Shown here piece after piece: positions 43,153 through 52,153 of a stretch of 64,000 bases of DNA (position 1 is the first letter of the stretch; each line of letters opens with the position of its first letter). Under the pieces are notes generated by a model, which did no database searches, was not told the DNA's origin, and saw only the letters and a list, made by a program, of their open reading frames with translations. This DNA comes from JAPOXR01 sp965219635 (GTDB lineage Bacteria; Pseudomonadota; Alphaproteobacteria; Rhodobacterales; Rhodobacteraceae), in the NCBI GenBank assembly GCA_965219635.1, contig OZ244783.1, positions 248,001 to 312,000 on the forward strand, written 5' to 3'. The position numbers and the translations under genes are program-made.

Positions 43153-44013
43153 ATGGATCGCAGCAATTGGCAGACTTCCAATGTGTGGAACCGGAAGCTG
43201 TCGATCCTGCGTTCCGTTGTATTGGCAGTGTTGTTGCTGGTCTTTCTGGCAGCACTTCCACCTCGAGCATCGGCGGATTTCGAGGATGGGTGGGACGCCT
43301 ATCTTTCCGGCAGATTTGCTGTCGCCTACCAGAGGTGGCTCTCGTTGGCCGAACAGGGCCACAGCGGAGCGCAGCTGAATCTCGGTGTCATGCACGATCA
43401 GGGGCTTGGAGTGCCCCAAGACCGCGAAAAGGCAATGAAGTGGTTCCTGCTGGCGGCAGAAAACGGCCAGGCTGCGGCCTACCACAATATAGGAATTCTC
43501 TACTGGGACGGACGGGGTGTACCAAAGGACCCTGCCGAAGCCGTATCCTGGTTCGAGAAGGCGGCGGAGCACGGAGACTCACATGGGGTCTATCGGCTGG
43601 GGCTGGCCAAACTGCATGGGATCGGAACTTCACGGGCAGTGGCCGATGGTACAGATCTCATCCGGAAGGCCGCGCAGTCGCAGCACCAGTTGGCTGCATA
43701 CGACCTCGCCAAACTGCTCAGGGATGGTGAGCATGTGCAGCAGGACGCCGAGGCTGCGGTGTCTTGGTTCAAGGTGGCGGCATCGAAAGGGCACGAAGAA
43801 GCCGCCTACGCGCTGGGCAACATGTACGCCGAAGGGGACGGAGTGGATGTAGACCTTGCCGAGGCATACACTTGGTTCAGTATCGCTTCGGAGCAAGGTC
43901 ACCCATGGGCAGATATGGCCGGTCAGTTGGTGGGAGACCTTCTGCCCGAAGGACAGCGGGAACAGGCAGAGCAAATGGGACGGCGGTTCCTGTTCGGTGA
44001 TCAAACGGAGTAG
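43153..44013 (+). CDS. Secreted Sel1-repeat protein
   Basis: 286 residues from the ATG at 43153. The signal peptide (about residues 14-38) ends at PPRASA. Then come Sel1-like repeats of about 36 residues, seen as GAQLNLGVMHDQGLGVPQD, AAYHNIGILYWDGRGVPKD, GVYRLGLAKLHGIGTS and AAYALGNMYAEGDGVDVD. Such proteins act as periplasmic scaffolds. The gene lies 43 bases after the deacetylase gene and converges with the Rieske ferredoxin gene. Confidence 0.88.
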   Translation: MDRSNWQTSNVWNRKLSILRSVVLAVLLLVFLAALPPRASADFEDGWDAYLSGRFAVAYQRWLSLAEQGHSGAQLNLGVMHDQGLGVPQDREKAMKWFLLAAENGQAAAYHNIGILYWDGRGVPKDPAEAVSWFEKAAEHGDSHGVYRLGLAKLHGIGTSRAVADGTDLIRKAAQSQHQLAAYDLAKLLRDGEHVQQDAEAAVSWFKVAASKGHEEAAYALGNMYAEGDGVDVDLAEAYTWFSIASEQGHPWADMAGQLVGDLLPEGQREQAEQMGRRFLFGDQTE

Positions 44014-44055
44014 CCTGCGGCGATTTGAGTCCGGCGGTCCTTTTGGCCGCGGGGT

Positions 44056-44373
44056 TCAGAGATGCACTTGCACCATGCCGTCCTTGACCCGCGCCCTGAT
44101 CATCCGCAACGCACGTCTGGCCGGCAGCGCCTTGGCTTCGCCTGTTCTGGCGTCGAATAGTCCCTGGTGCAGTGGACACTCGATATATTTGCCGTCGAAG
44201 TAGCCGTCACACAGATTTGCAGCGCCGTGGGTGCACCTTGCCATGCTGACGAAGATCCCGTCGACCGTGTCATAGACGGCCAGTTCCCTAGTTCCGAACG
44301 TTACGGGTGTTGCGTCTCCAGGCTCGAGATCCTCGACCGCAATCAGGTCCTGCCAGGAGCGTTCCCGTTTCAA
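44056..44373 (-). CDS. Rieske 2Fe-2S ferredoxin, partner of the adjacent desaturase
   Basis: 105 residues. It begins at a TTG codon (44373-44371) that overlaps the desaturase TGA as TTGA; the product starts KRERSWQDLIAVEDLEPGDA after the initiator. Rieske ligands are Cys47 and His49 (CTHG) and Cys66 and His69 (CPLH). The family start at TTG explains why longer ATG frames look non-homologous at their N-terminus. It should pass electrons to the di-iron oxygenase encoded immediately upstream. Confidence 0.85.
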   Translation of the reverse strand: MKRERSWQDLIAVEDLEPGDATPVTFGTRELAVYDTVDGIFVSMARCTHGAANLCDGYFDGKYIECPLHQGLFDARTGEAKALPARRALRMIRARVKDGMVQVHL

Positions 44374-45461
44374 GGCTGGTGGGCAGAGGTGCCGAGGCGG
44401 GGTTTCAATCCCAGAATCTGGGAGACTATGTCGATATGGGCGCCAAGATAGCCGCGCCGTTCGACATGCACGTAACCGTCCAGCTTTCTGTGAAGATCGG
44501 GAAGCGCATGAAACGGAACGGAGGACGCATAATGGTGTTCGGCATGATAGTTCATGTTCCAGCACAGGAAGCGCATCGGCAGAGTTACGAGATTGGTCCT
44601 GGTATTGATCTTCATGTCGCGTACGTTCGGACGGCCGACATGTTCGGTCATCCGGATGGCTCTCATTACCGGTTCACCGAGAAACAGCGGCACCAGCCAG
44701 AACCACAACACTCCCCACCAGCCGAACCAGGCGCTGGCGCCAAGAATGGCGCCGTAACCAAGCAACATCACCCTGGCTTCGACCACCAGGGATTGCCGGT
44801 CTTCCTCGGGAACAAACTGGCGCTCGGTGCCGGAGAACCTGCCCAGGCTGTGCATCCCGATTTCCTTGAATTTCTGTGCCCAGAACGGGATCGATGAGAG
44901 ATACCACAGGTATTTTCCGGCGGAGATTGGCAATTCGATCAGTTCGGGATCGCGGCCGTGCAACTGTGTGTAGGTATGGTGGTCGCAATGCTCGTAACGG
45001 AAGAACCGGTTGGGAAGGATAATGACGAAGCCGCACCAGTTTCCGAGGAGTTCATTGAGCCATCGGGAGCGGAACGCTGTGTAGTGGATGCACTCGTGCT
45101 GGAGGGCAAAATGATGCACGATCACCACGCCATGCACGAACATGGCCGGCACCATCCAGATGGTGCCAAGGGAAATCGCCACGAGCGTGCCGGTCAGCGC
45201 AAGCACGAACAGGAATATGGCAAGATGCACGAGGCCAGGGACGTTTGAACGCCGCATCAGCGCCTTGAGTTCGCGCCGGCTCAGCGCACCTTCTTCCAGC
45301 GCCTGAGTAATTGGGGTCAATACCGGTTGTGCCACCTCGTTGGACCAAAGCCTTTCGAACCTGGGGACTGCGATTTCCAATATATATTGTCCGGCAGTCC
45401 CATGCTCAATGGATTCCGGCTGCGGCCAGCCATCCAGACCGTTCCGGTCAATCGGTCGCAA
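44370..45461 (-). CDS. Fatty acid desaturase-type di-iron membrane oxygenase, second copy
   Basis: 363 residues. His boxes HECIH (122-126), HCDHH (158-162) and HAEHH (306-310) are complete, and several membrane segments are visible. Compared with the island copy at 7038-8141 it has a longer N-terminal part and differs strongly in sequence. It is translationally coupled to a complete Rieske ferredoxin gene, forming a two-component oxygenase. The substrate is unknown: a lipid, carotenoid or small hydrophobic compound. Confidence 0.87.
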   Translation of the reverse strand: MRPIDRNGLDGWPQPESIEHGTAGQYILEIAVPRFERLWSNEVAQPVLTPITQALEEGALSRRELKALMRRSNVPGLVHLAIFLFVLALTGTLVAISLGTIWMVPAMFVHGVVIVHHFALQHECIHYTAFRSRWLNELLGNWCGFVIILPNRFFRYEHCDHHTYTQLHGRDPELIELPISAGKYLWYLSSIPFWAQKFKEIGMHSLGRFSGTERQFVPEEDRQSLVVEARVMLLGYGAILGASAWFGWWGVLWFWLVPLFLGEPVMRAIRMTEHVGRPNVRDMKINTRTNLVTLPMRFLCWNMNYHAEHHYASSVPFHALPDLHRKLDGYVHVERRGYLGAHIDIVSQILGLKPRLGTSAHQP

Positions 45462-45587
45462 TTCTTGAATGCAGGAAGCGTATTGCGGCGATTGGCACTT
45501 CGCGCAGCCTCAGGCGTGGCCAATCTTCAGGAGATACGCACGGATGGGGTATGCGGACGATTGCGTTGGTCAGCTGACGGATGCCCT

Positions 45588-46322
45588 TCAGTTCCGGCTT
45601 GTGAACCTCGAGACGATCCTGAACTTGTCGGCTCTGCAAAGTGAGCGCGCGACCAGAAACGGAGCAGAGTCTCGCGTTGCCGCATAGGCCCGGGTGACCA
45701 GCAATGCTGCATCGTTGGGTTTTATCGCAAGTGCCTTGGCGCTTTCGGGATCCACAAGGCAGGCCTGAATTGTCTGGGTGACTGATCCTGTCTCGTAGCC
45801 GTAGCGGTCCCGGATAATCTCGGCAGCGGACTTCTCCAGTTGGGGAAGGTCGTGAATCACGGGTTCGAGGATTGCGTCAAGATACAATGATACGACGGCA
45901 ATCGTGTGCGCAGGAGTTGCGATCGTCTTTCGCAACATTCTTGCTTTGGCAATCCGGCGTCCGGGTGCACAGCCGAACAGTTCTGCAATGGCCTCGTCGG
46001 CCATGACGATCTCATGTCCGACAAGCACGCGCCGCGTTTCCTGTCCGAATGCGATCAACTCGTCAATCGACTGAATCGCTTCGACGAATTCGGCAGTTCC
46101 CGAGACGGAAATTATCTTGCTTCCGCTTCCCTGCCGGGTCGAAACCACTCCTCGCTGCTTCAGATCCTGAATGGCAGAGCGAACGGTATTGCGGCTGACT
46201 CCATAGGCTCGCATCAGTTCGCTTTCCGTGGGGAGAAATTCCTGTTCGGCGAACCTGCCGGCGCGGATTTCGCGCATGAGTTGCTCGGCGATCAGGCTGT
46301 ATTTCGGTCGAGCCCTTGCCAT
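45588..46322 (-). CDS. GntR-family regulator, HutC/UTRA subfamily
   Basis: 244 residues. The winged-helix N-terminus has LPTESELMRAYGVSRNTVRSAIQDLKQRGVV and the turn RQGSGSKI; the C-terminal UTRA sensor includes RMLRKTIATPAHTIAVVSLYLDA. It is the third gene after the MaoC and CoA-transferase genes and probably controls them and the divergent TRAP transporter in response to a pathway intermediate. A candidate operator is TTGTAGGGACAA at 48286-48297. Confidence 0.9.
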   Translation of the reverse strand: MARARPKYSLIAEQLMREIRAGRFAEQEFLPTESELMRAYGVSRNTVRSAIQDLKQRGVVSTRQGSGSKIISVSGTAEFVEAIQSIDELIAFGQETRRVLVGHEIVMADEAIAELFGCAPGRRIAKARMLRKTIATPAHTIAVVSLYLDAILEPVIHDLPQLEKSAAEIIRDRYGYETGSVTQTIQACLVDPESAKALAIKPNDAALLVTRAYAATRDSAPFLVARSLCRADKFRIVSRFTSRN

Positions 46323-46326
46323 CGGT

Positions 46327-47526
46327 TCAGATCAGGTTCTTTCGCCGGAATTCGGCGATTTCGGACTCACAATATCCGGCGGCAATCAGGATATCCTCAG
46401 TGTTGTGGCCCATTGGCGGGCAGGCCCGGGCTGGTGCCTCCGCTCCTGTCCGAATTGGTGAGCCCAGCAGGGCAAATGGTGCGCCGCCCTCCAATTCCAT
46501 GGACTTGATCTTTCCATTCTCCTGCAATTCCGGGTCAAGCAGCGCTTCCCTTGGTGTGCGCACCGGAGCAACAGGAACAATGCCGCGCAACCGGCCGAGC
46601 CATTCATTTGTCGAGGCCCCGGAAAGTGCGGAATCGAGTATTCCAGTCAATTCGTCCCGCCGCTGCATCCGGTCTTCGAAATGCGCAAATCTCGGGTCAG
46701 CCGCAAGGCCGGGTTGTCCAATGATCTCGCAGAACGCGCCCCAGAATTTCTCCTTGTTGCACATGATGTATATCCAGCCGTCCGCGGTCCGGTAAAGCTG
46801 GCAAGGCACAAGCGACGCGTGGGCTGACCGCTCGACGCGCTCGGGGGCATAGCCGGAGTTCAGCGCCCAGGCCCCCAGATAGCTGAGATTGTAGAGGGCC
46901 GTGTCGTAGAGGTTTACGTCAATGTCGCGGCCCTTGCCGCTGGCGCGTGCGCTCATGACAGCGGAAACGAGGCCGAGGGCAAGATAGGTTCCGGCCATGA
47001 AATCGACCACCGAAAGGCCCATGCGGGTAGGCGGCGTGCCGGGTTCGCCCGACATGTGAAAGTAGCCGGCCTCGGCCTGCATAAGGAAGTCATAACCCGG
47101 CCAGTCGCGGCGGGGTCCGGACCGGCCGTAGGCCGAGCAATGGGCGCACACGATTGCGGGGCTTGCGGCCTTAAGCGCATCATAGGTCAAGCCCAGCTTG
47201 TCCGGCACATCACCGCGCAGGTTGTTTGCAACCGCATCGGAGCCAGCAGCGAGGCGCTCGAAGATCGGGCGAGACTCCGGATTGCCAAGATCGAGTGTCA
47301 CGCTCTTCTTGTTCCGGTTGACTGACTGGAAGAACAGGCTCGCATCATCTTCCTTGGCACCGTCGACGAACAGGGGGCCCAGTGACCGGGCATAGTCGCC
47401 GTCCATTCGGTGATTTTCGATCTTAATGACCTCTGCGCCAAGGTCTGCCAGATGCTGTGTGCCGAAAGGCACGGCTCCGTACTGCTCGACGGCAAGCACG
47501 CGCAGACCAGTTAGGGGCGGGTTCAT
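46327..47526 (-). CDS. Class III (CaiB/BaiF) CoA-transferase
   Basis: 399 residues from the ATG at 47526. Family features include GLRVLAVEQYGAVPFGTQHLADLGAEVIKIE, NRNKKSVTLDL, and the active-site region MGLSVVDFMAGTYLAL, with the probable catalytic Asp175. It transfers CoA to an organic acid, using succinyl-CoA or another donor. It begins just after the MaoC stop and precedes the regulator. Together with MaoC and the TRAP transporter it suggests catabolism of an imported carboxylic acid. Confidence 0.9.
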   Translation of the reverse strand: MNPPLTGLRVLAVEQYGAVPFGTQHLADLGAEVIKIENHRMDGDYARSLGPLFVDGAKEDDASLFFQSVNRNKKSVTLDLGNPESRPIFERLAAGSDAVANNLRGDVPDKLGLTYDALKAASPAIVCAHCSAYGRSGPRRDWPGYDFLMQAEAGYFHMSGEPGTPPTRMGLSVVDFMAGTYLALGLVSAVMSARASGKGRDIDVNLYDTALYNLSYLGAWALNSGYAPERVERSAHASLVPCQLYRTADGWIYIMCNKEKFWGAFCEIIGQPGLAADPRFAHFEDRMQRRDELTGILDSALSGASTNEWLGRLRGIVPVAPVRTPREALLDPELQENGKIKSMELEGGAPFALLGSPIRTGAEAPARACPPMGHNTEDILIAAGYCESEIAEFRRKNLI

Positions 47527-47527
47527 C

Positions 47528-48061
47528 TCAGGCCATCTTCTCGCGAATTTTGTCCGCCACCGAGTGACCCTTCTTCGCCGCAAGGAACGAGCGGGTCATG
47601 TCCAGCACCGTCGTGCCGTCCTGGTTCAGTCCTATATGGCGTACCCTGACAATTCCTGCCGAAGGACGCGATGCCGACTCCCGTTTGCCCAGAACTTCGG
47701 TCCGGGCATAGAGTGTGTCGCCCACGAAGACCGGCGCGGGCAACTTGACCTCTTCCCAGCCCAGATTGGCGATCGCCTTCTGGCTGGTGGAGGAAACCGT
47801 CATTCCGGCCACCAGCGCCAGTGTAAAAGTGGAATTCACCAACGGCCTGCCGAATTCCGAATGGCTGGCATATTCCAGGTCGAAATGCAGGGGATGGGTG
47901 TTCATCGTCAGATTGGTGAACCAGATGTTGTCGGTCTCCGTGATGGTCCGGCCGGGCCAGTGCTCATAGACGTCACCGACTTCAAAATCCTCGTAACAGA
48001 GGCCCGGATCCTCACGAAACCGTTGGCCTTCTACATGTGTCAGCCCGTTCAAGGTGCGCAT
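47528..48061 (-). CDS. MaoC-like acyl-CoA hydratase
   Basis: 177 residues, a single hot-dog fold domain. The hydratase-type residues are in TETDNIWFTNLTMNTHPLHFD (conserved Asn and His), followed by FGRPLVNSTFTLALVAGM. It should hydrate an enoyl-CoA or dehydrate a hydroxyacyl-CoA made by the adjacent CoA-transferase. It is the first gene of the minus-strand catabolic operon. Similar short MaoC proteins act on mesaconyl- or itaconyl-like CoA esters; this assignment is not proven. Confidence 0.87.
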   Translation of the reverse strand: MRTLNGLTHVEGQRFREDPGLCYEDFEVGDVYEHWPGRTITETDNIWFTNLTMNTHPLHFDLEYASHSEFGRPLVNSTFTLALVAGMTVSSTSQKAIANLGWEEVKLPAPVFVGDTLYARTEVLGKRESASRPSAGIVRVRHIGLNQDGTTVLDMTRSFLAAKKGHSVADKIREKMA

Positions 48062-48379
48062 TGCCTATCCTCCACTTGTCTGCGTGGGCGCAATTAAGCT
48101 TCCTGGCGGCAGACAGGTTGTTTGTCCTGCCCGTCCACCGGTGGCACTGCATAGCAGCAACTTCTGCCGACCCGCAGCCCTTTCGGCTGCTTTCGATTGC
48201 GTTGCCTGAATGGATGCATGCGCAGTGCGGGTGAACCAGGTGGTGGAGGTATCGAGCGGCATCGCAGAATTCGCAAGTTATTGGGTTGTAGGGACAAATT
48301 TTCTGTATTACTGGAGAATGTCAAGACAACTTTGCGGCAAGGGTTGTGCATTGCCGCTCCAACAACTGGGAGGATGATC
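48062..48379. other. Divergent spacer between the MaoC operon and the TRAP operon
   Basis: About 318 bases that must carry both divergent promoters. I see no gene. The candidate GntR/HutC operator at 48286-48297 is near the TRAP side, followed by a possible -10 element TATTAC at 48306-48311. Confidence 0.5.
48286..48297. promoter_or_regulatory. Candidate HutC/GntR operator
   Basis: TTGTAGGGACAA contains inverted TTGT/ACAA arms and agrees at 9 of 12 positions with the HutC-type site TTGTATATACAA. It lies in the divergent spacer about 83 bases before the dctP start and just ahead of a possible -10 element. It would link the UTRA regulator encoded at 45588-46322 to the transporter. Confidence 0.35.
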
Positions 48380-49387
48380 ATGAATCTGCTCCGTACCATG
48401 ACAGCTGCGGCGTCCCTGGCCATTGTGGCTGCTCCGGTTCTTCATGCCGAGGAGATGACGTTTCGCATCTCGCTGAACACCGGTCCAAATCACGTGCGCA
48501 ATATCGCGCTCGAAGAGTTCTTTGCCACGCTTGCCGAACGCACGGAGGGCCAACTGGATGTTCAGGTCTTCCCTTCGGGTCAACTCTTCAAGGGTCCGGA
48601 CGTGCCAAAGGCGCTGGCGCAGGGCGGTGTCGAGATGGGGGTGCCGATCATCCTCTATATCAGCAGGGTGGTGCCAAACGCCGGACTGCTTGACCTGCCC
48701 ATGTTCTATGGCCGGAGTGCCGAGGAAATCCACGCTGTGATGGACGGTCCCGTCGGCGCCGAGTTGAATGCGGAAATCGAAGAGAAACTGGGTGTCAAGA
48801 TCATTGGCCCGAATCTCGACCTTGGTCACGGCTCGATCTTCACCACCGAGGTTCCAGCGACCTCGCTCGGCGCGCTGAACGGGCTGAAACTGCGGGTTCC
48901 GGGCAGCCCGGCAGCGAAAGTCCGCTACGACAGCCTTGGCGTTGAGTCAGTTTCACTGAGCTTTGGTGACGTGCCAATCGCCCTCGCGCAGAAGAGCATC
49001 GACGGGCTGATGACGACACACGAAACCGTCCGCAGTGCCCAGCTTTGGGAAAGTGGCCTGAAATACGCCATAGATACGCAGGGGACATTCCTTCAGTATG
49101 TGCCCATGATCGGCAATCCTACCTGGGAGAAGCTTGGGCCGGAGTTGCAGCAGATCATTATCGATACGTGGGCCGAAAAAGTTGGCGCGGCCCGCGCTCT
49201 GGCAGCCGAGCGACAGGCCAGTGCGCGTGAAGAGGGGATCGCAAACGGAATTGCCGCCGTGCAAGCAACTGCGGAAGAACTCGCGGATTTCCGCGAGCGT
49301 CTGATGCAGCAGCAGGATGAAATCATTGAGGCTGTTCGCATAGATCCCGATTTTGCGGCTCGCGCAGCAGCGGTTCTTGGCAATTGA
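48380..49387 (+). CDS. dctP: TRAP transporter substrate-binding protein (DctP family)
   Basis: 335 residues. The ATG at 48380 follows a GGGAGG site; the signal peptide MNLLRTMTAAASLAIVAAPV ends near LHA. Family features are VFPSGQLFKGPDVPKALAQGGVEMG, LNGLKLRVPGSPAAKVRYDSLG and the late QSARAL-like region. The Arg in LKLRVPGS is the usual carboxylate-binding residue, supporting an organic-acid ligand. A hairpin follows the stop before the DctQ gene. Confidence 0.93.
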   Translation: MNLLRTMTAAASLAIVAAPVLHAEEMTFRISLNTGPNHVRNIALEEFFATLAERTEGQLDVQVFPSGQLFKGPDVPKALAQGGVEMGVPIILYISRVVPNAGLLDLPMFYGRSAEEIHAVMDGPVGAELNAEIEEKLGVKIIGPNLDLGHGSIFTTEVPATSLGALNGLKLRVPGSPAAKVRYDSLGVESVSLSFGDVPIALAQKSIDGLMTTHETVRSAQLWESGLKYAIDTQGTFLQYVPMIGNPTWEKLGPELQQIIIDTWAEKVGAARALAAERQASAREEGIANGIAAVQATAEELADFRERLMQQQDEIIEAVRIDPDFAARAAAVLGN

Positions 49388-49395
49388 CTCTGGCG

Positions 49396-49425
49396 CAGGG
49401 GTGTCGTGACCGTAAGATACCCCTG
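49396..49425 (+). other. Intercistronic hairpin after dctP
   Basis: CAGGGGT (49396-49402) and ACCCCTG (49419-49425) form a 7-bp stem with a 16-base loop between dctP and dctQ. There is no T-run. It is placed like the hairpins after the other binding-protein genes. Confidence 0.45.
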
Positions 49426-49448
49426 AATTCGCAAGGGAAGCCGATGCC

Positions 49449-49931
49449 GTGAAAAGGCCCATTGAAGGCCCAATTGGCAGCGCCATTGCACTTATGGCGC
49501 TGCTCCTTTTTCTGTCGGGCATGGTTGCCCGCTACTTCTCGCTCCCGTTCGGAGGGGCATGGATCAGCGAAGTCACGATCTACCTGATCGCCTGGGGTTT
49601 GCTGCTGTCTGCGGCAGGTTGTGTGGCAGAGCGCGAGCATGTCCGGGCAGACTTCTTCCTGCGTCTGACCGGCCCGCGCTTCCGCAGAATAGCAGACCTG
49701 CTTGCCTCCATTGCAGGACTGGCCTTCTGTCTGGCCATGGCCTGGTACGGGTATCAGGTGGTTGAGTTTGCCCTTGCCTGGGATGAACGGGGCCCGTCAT
49801 ACCTGCAGATTCCGATGGCATGGTACTACGCCGCCCTGCCAGTCTCGATGGCTGCCTGCAGTTTGCGCTATGTGATCGAATTGGTGGTCATCCTGCGCCG
49901 CTGGGATCTGCAACTGGAAGACGAGGCATAG
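49449..49931 (+). CDS. dctQ: TRAP transporter small permease (DctQ family)
   Basis: 160 residues with four membrane segments and a GTG start at 49449. The pattern GGAWISEVTIYLIAWGLLLSAAGCVAEREHVRADFF, here split around the second segment, is the DctQ hallmark. It forms the membrane complex with DctM. It is one base short of overlapping the dctM start. Confidence 0.9.
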   Translation: MKRPIEGPIGSAIALMALLLFLSGMVARYFSLPFGGAWISEVTIYLIAWGLLLSAAGCVAEREHVRADFFLRLTGPRFRRIADLLASIAGLAFCLAMAWYGYQVVEFALAWDERGPSYLQIPMAWYYAALPVSMAACSLRYVIELVVILRRWDLQLEDEA

Positions 49932-49932
49932 G

Positions 49933-51207
49933 ATGCTTGTCCTGGTCTTTGCAGTCCTGCTGGCGCTGCTCTTTATCGGCCTGCCCATATTCGCTGCACT
50001 GGGCGGCCTGTCCCTGGTGTTGCTGCTGGTTTCCGGAACTCCGGGCATATCGGTTGCGCAGGTCGCCATAGACAAGCTGAACGGGCAAACCATGCTTGCC
50101 GTGCCCTTCTTTGTGATTGCCGCACAGTTCATGGAGCGCGGCGGTATCGCGAAGAGCCTGATAGACATGGCTGAAGCCTGGCTGGGTTGGTTGCGCGGCG
50201 GGTTGGCACTGACCTGTGTCGGAGCCACGACCGTGTTTGCTGCGGTTTCCGGATCCTCGGTTGCCACGGCGCTTGCCATGGCCACTATCCTTGTGCCGGC
50301 AATGCTGGCGCGCGGCTACAACCGCCCATTTGCCCTCGGGGTCGTTGGCGCGTCGGGCACACTCGGCATTCTGATACCACCATCAATCATCCTGGTGATC
50401 TATGGCCTCATTGCAGAGACTTCGATCCCGCGGCTGTTTCTGGCGGGAGTCATCCCGGGACTGCTTCAGGGAATGCTGTTTGCAGCTTTCATTCTCTTCT
50501 ATGCCCGGTGGAAGAAATTCCCGAGAACCAACCCTCCCGACTTTCGTACATTCGTGATTGCCAACCTGAAGGCAGTTCCAGCAATGGCGATCCCGGTGGT
50601 CATATTTGTTGGCATATACGGGGGCTATGCGACAATCGCCGAGGCAGCAGGCCTCGCTGCGCTGCTTTCAATTCTGGTCAGCCTGTTCGTCTATCGCGGG
50701 TGCCGGCCCAGTGAACTGTTATCGGTGACCGCCGTTGCGATGCGGCGTTCGGCTGCAATCGTCATGATTGTCCTGGCTGCATTGCTGTTTGGCCACTGGC
50801 TGACGGAAACGCGCATGCCCGCCAAACTCGTCGAGTTCGTCACCGAAATCGACCTGAAGGCATGGCAGTTCCTGATCTTCATGAACCTCGCGATGCTCTT
50901 GCTGGGAACTGTTCTGGAGGGCTTGTCGATCGTGCTGATCACGGTTCCTCTGGTTCTGCCGCTCTTCCGGCAGTTTGGCATTGATCCGGTTCACTACGCG
51001 ATCATCGTCGTGATCAACATCGAAATGGCAATGCTGACGCCCCCGGTGGGGCTTAATCTTTTTGTACTCTCGGGTGTCGCCAAGGCACCGGTTTCCGAGG
51101 TCATACGGGGAGTGCTCCCTTTCCTTCTGCTGATGGCGATCCTGCTTGTTTCCGTCACCTTCATCCCGAGTTTGGCTCTCTTCCTGCCCACGCTCTACTT
51201 TGGTTAG
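49933..51207 (+). CDS. dctM: TRAP transporter large permease (DctM family)
   Basis: 424 residues with about twelve hydrophobic segments. Recognisable motifs are LAVPFFVIAAQFMERGGIAKSL, GATTVFAAVSGSSVATALAMATI, GTLGILIPPSIILVIYG and MLTPPVGLNLFVLSGVAKAPVSEV. It moves the substrate using a sodium gradient. It is the last gene of the dctPQM operon. Confidence 0.95.
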   Translation: MLVLVFAVLLALLFIGLPIFAALGGLSLVLLLVSGTPGISVAQVAIDKLNGQTMLAVPFFVIAAQFMERGGIAKSLIDMAEAWLGWLRGGLALTCVGATTVFAAVSGSSVATALAMATILVPAMLARGYNRPFALGVVGASGTLGILIPPSIILVIYGLIAETSIPRLFLAGVIPGLLQGMLFAAFILFYARWKKFPRTNPPDFRTFVIANLKAVPAMAIPVVIFVGIYGGYATIAEAAGLAALLSILVSLFVYRGCRPSELLSVTAVAMRRSAAIVMIVLAALLFGHWLTETRMPAKLVEFVTEIDLKAWQFLIFMNLAMLLLGTVLEGLSIVLITVPLVLPLFRQFGIDPVHYAIIVVINIEMAMLTPPVGLNLFVLSGVAKAPVSEVIRGVLPFLLLMAILLVSVTFIPSLALFLPTLYFG

Positions 51208-51337
51208 GCTCCGCCTGGTTGCCCTCGGCTTCGATCGCGTCGTGTGGTGACTCGGGTCCGCTGCGACAATCAGGCCAACCTGTGCAACCGTTATTCCGGG
51301 TCCAGACTGACTGGATCGTCGGTAGTGTTGATTGCGT

Positions 51338-51366
51338 TTCACAATTCCGTTTCAATTGTGCATAAT
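51338..51366 (+). promoter_or_regulatory. Promoter with embedded inverted repeat for the amino acid ABC operon
   Basis: TTCACA (51338-51343), a 17-base spacer, and CATAAT (51361-51366): each hexamer has five of six consensus bases. CACAATT (51340-51346) and AATTGTG (51354-51360) form a perfect 7-bp inverted repeat with a 7-base centre. It fills the spacer and touches both hexamers. A regulator bound here would block the polymerase. Confidence 0.6.
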
Positions 51367-51406
51367 GATCCAATCGGTGCGGAAGAAGTGGCAGGAGGCG
51401 ATGTGA

Positions 51407-52153
51407 ATGGCGGTTGGTGAACCGATCATTGAGATCAGCAACCTGGACAAGTTCTTCGGCGACTTCCAAGCATTGTCCGACATAGACCTTACGGTTCATG
51501 CAGGTGAACGTGTCGTGATCTGTGGCCCTTCCGGTTCCGGCAAATCAACGCTCATACGCTGTATCAACCGGCTGGAATCGCATTCAGCGGGTGAACTTTC
51601 GGTCGATGGCATCAGGCTCGATGACGAGACCAAGAACATCAGAGCCGTACGAATGGAAGTCGGCATGGTATTTCAGCAGTTCAACCTGTTTCCGCATCTG
51701 ACTGTTCTCGAGAACCTGACCGTAGGGCCGGTCAGGGTCAGGAAACTGCCAAAGTCTGAGGCGGAGGAACGCGCAAGGAAATATCTGGAGCGCGTGCACA
51801 TTCCGGAGCAGGCCGACAAGTATCCTGCCCAACTTTCGGGAGGTCAGCAGCAACGGGTCGCCATTGCACGATCGCTGTGCATGGAACCCAGAATAATGCT
51901 GTTCGATGAACCGACATCTGCGCTTGATCCTGAGATGATCAACGAAGTGCTTGATGTGATGGTCGAATTGGCCTCAACCGGCATGACAATGGTGTGCGTC
52001 ACCCACGAAATGGGATTTGCCCGTAAGGTCGCTGACACAATGGTGTTCATGGAAGATGGGCGGATCGTCGAGACGGCGCCGCCGGACAAGTTCTTTTCGA
52101 ACCCGGAAAGCGAGCGCTGCCGGGCATTCCTGGATCAGATCCTGGATCACTGA
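51407..52153 (+). CDS. Polar amino acid ABC transporter ATP-binding protein
   Basis: 248 residues. Walker A GPSGSGKST (about 39-47), signature LSGGQQQRVAIARSL and Walker B IMLFDEPTSALDPEM are complete, with MVFQQFNLFPHLTVLENLT typical of the GlnQ/AapP/HisP group. It starts at ATG 51407 with an AGGAGG site nine bases upstream. It is the first gene of the operon and overlaps the permease gene by one base. Confidence 0.94.
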   Translation: MAVGEPIIEISNLDKFFGDFQALSDIDLTVHAGERVVICGPSGSGKSTLIRCINRLESHSAGELSVDGIRLDDETKNIRAVRMEVGMVFQQFNLFPHLTVLENLTVGPVRVRKLPKSEAEERARKYLERVHIPEQADKYPAQLSGGQQQRVAIARSLCMEPRIMLFDEPTSALDPEMINEVLDVMVELASTGMTMVCVTHEMGFARKVADTMVFMEDGRIVETAPPDKFFSNPESERCRAFLDQILDH

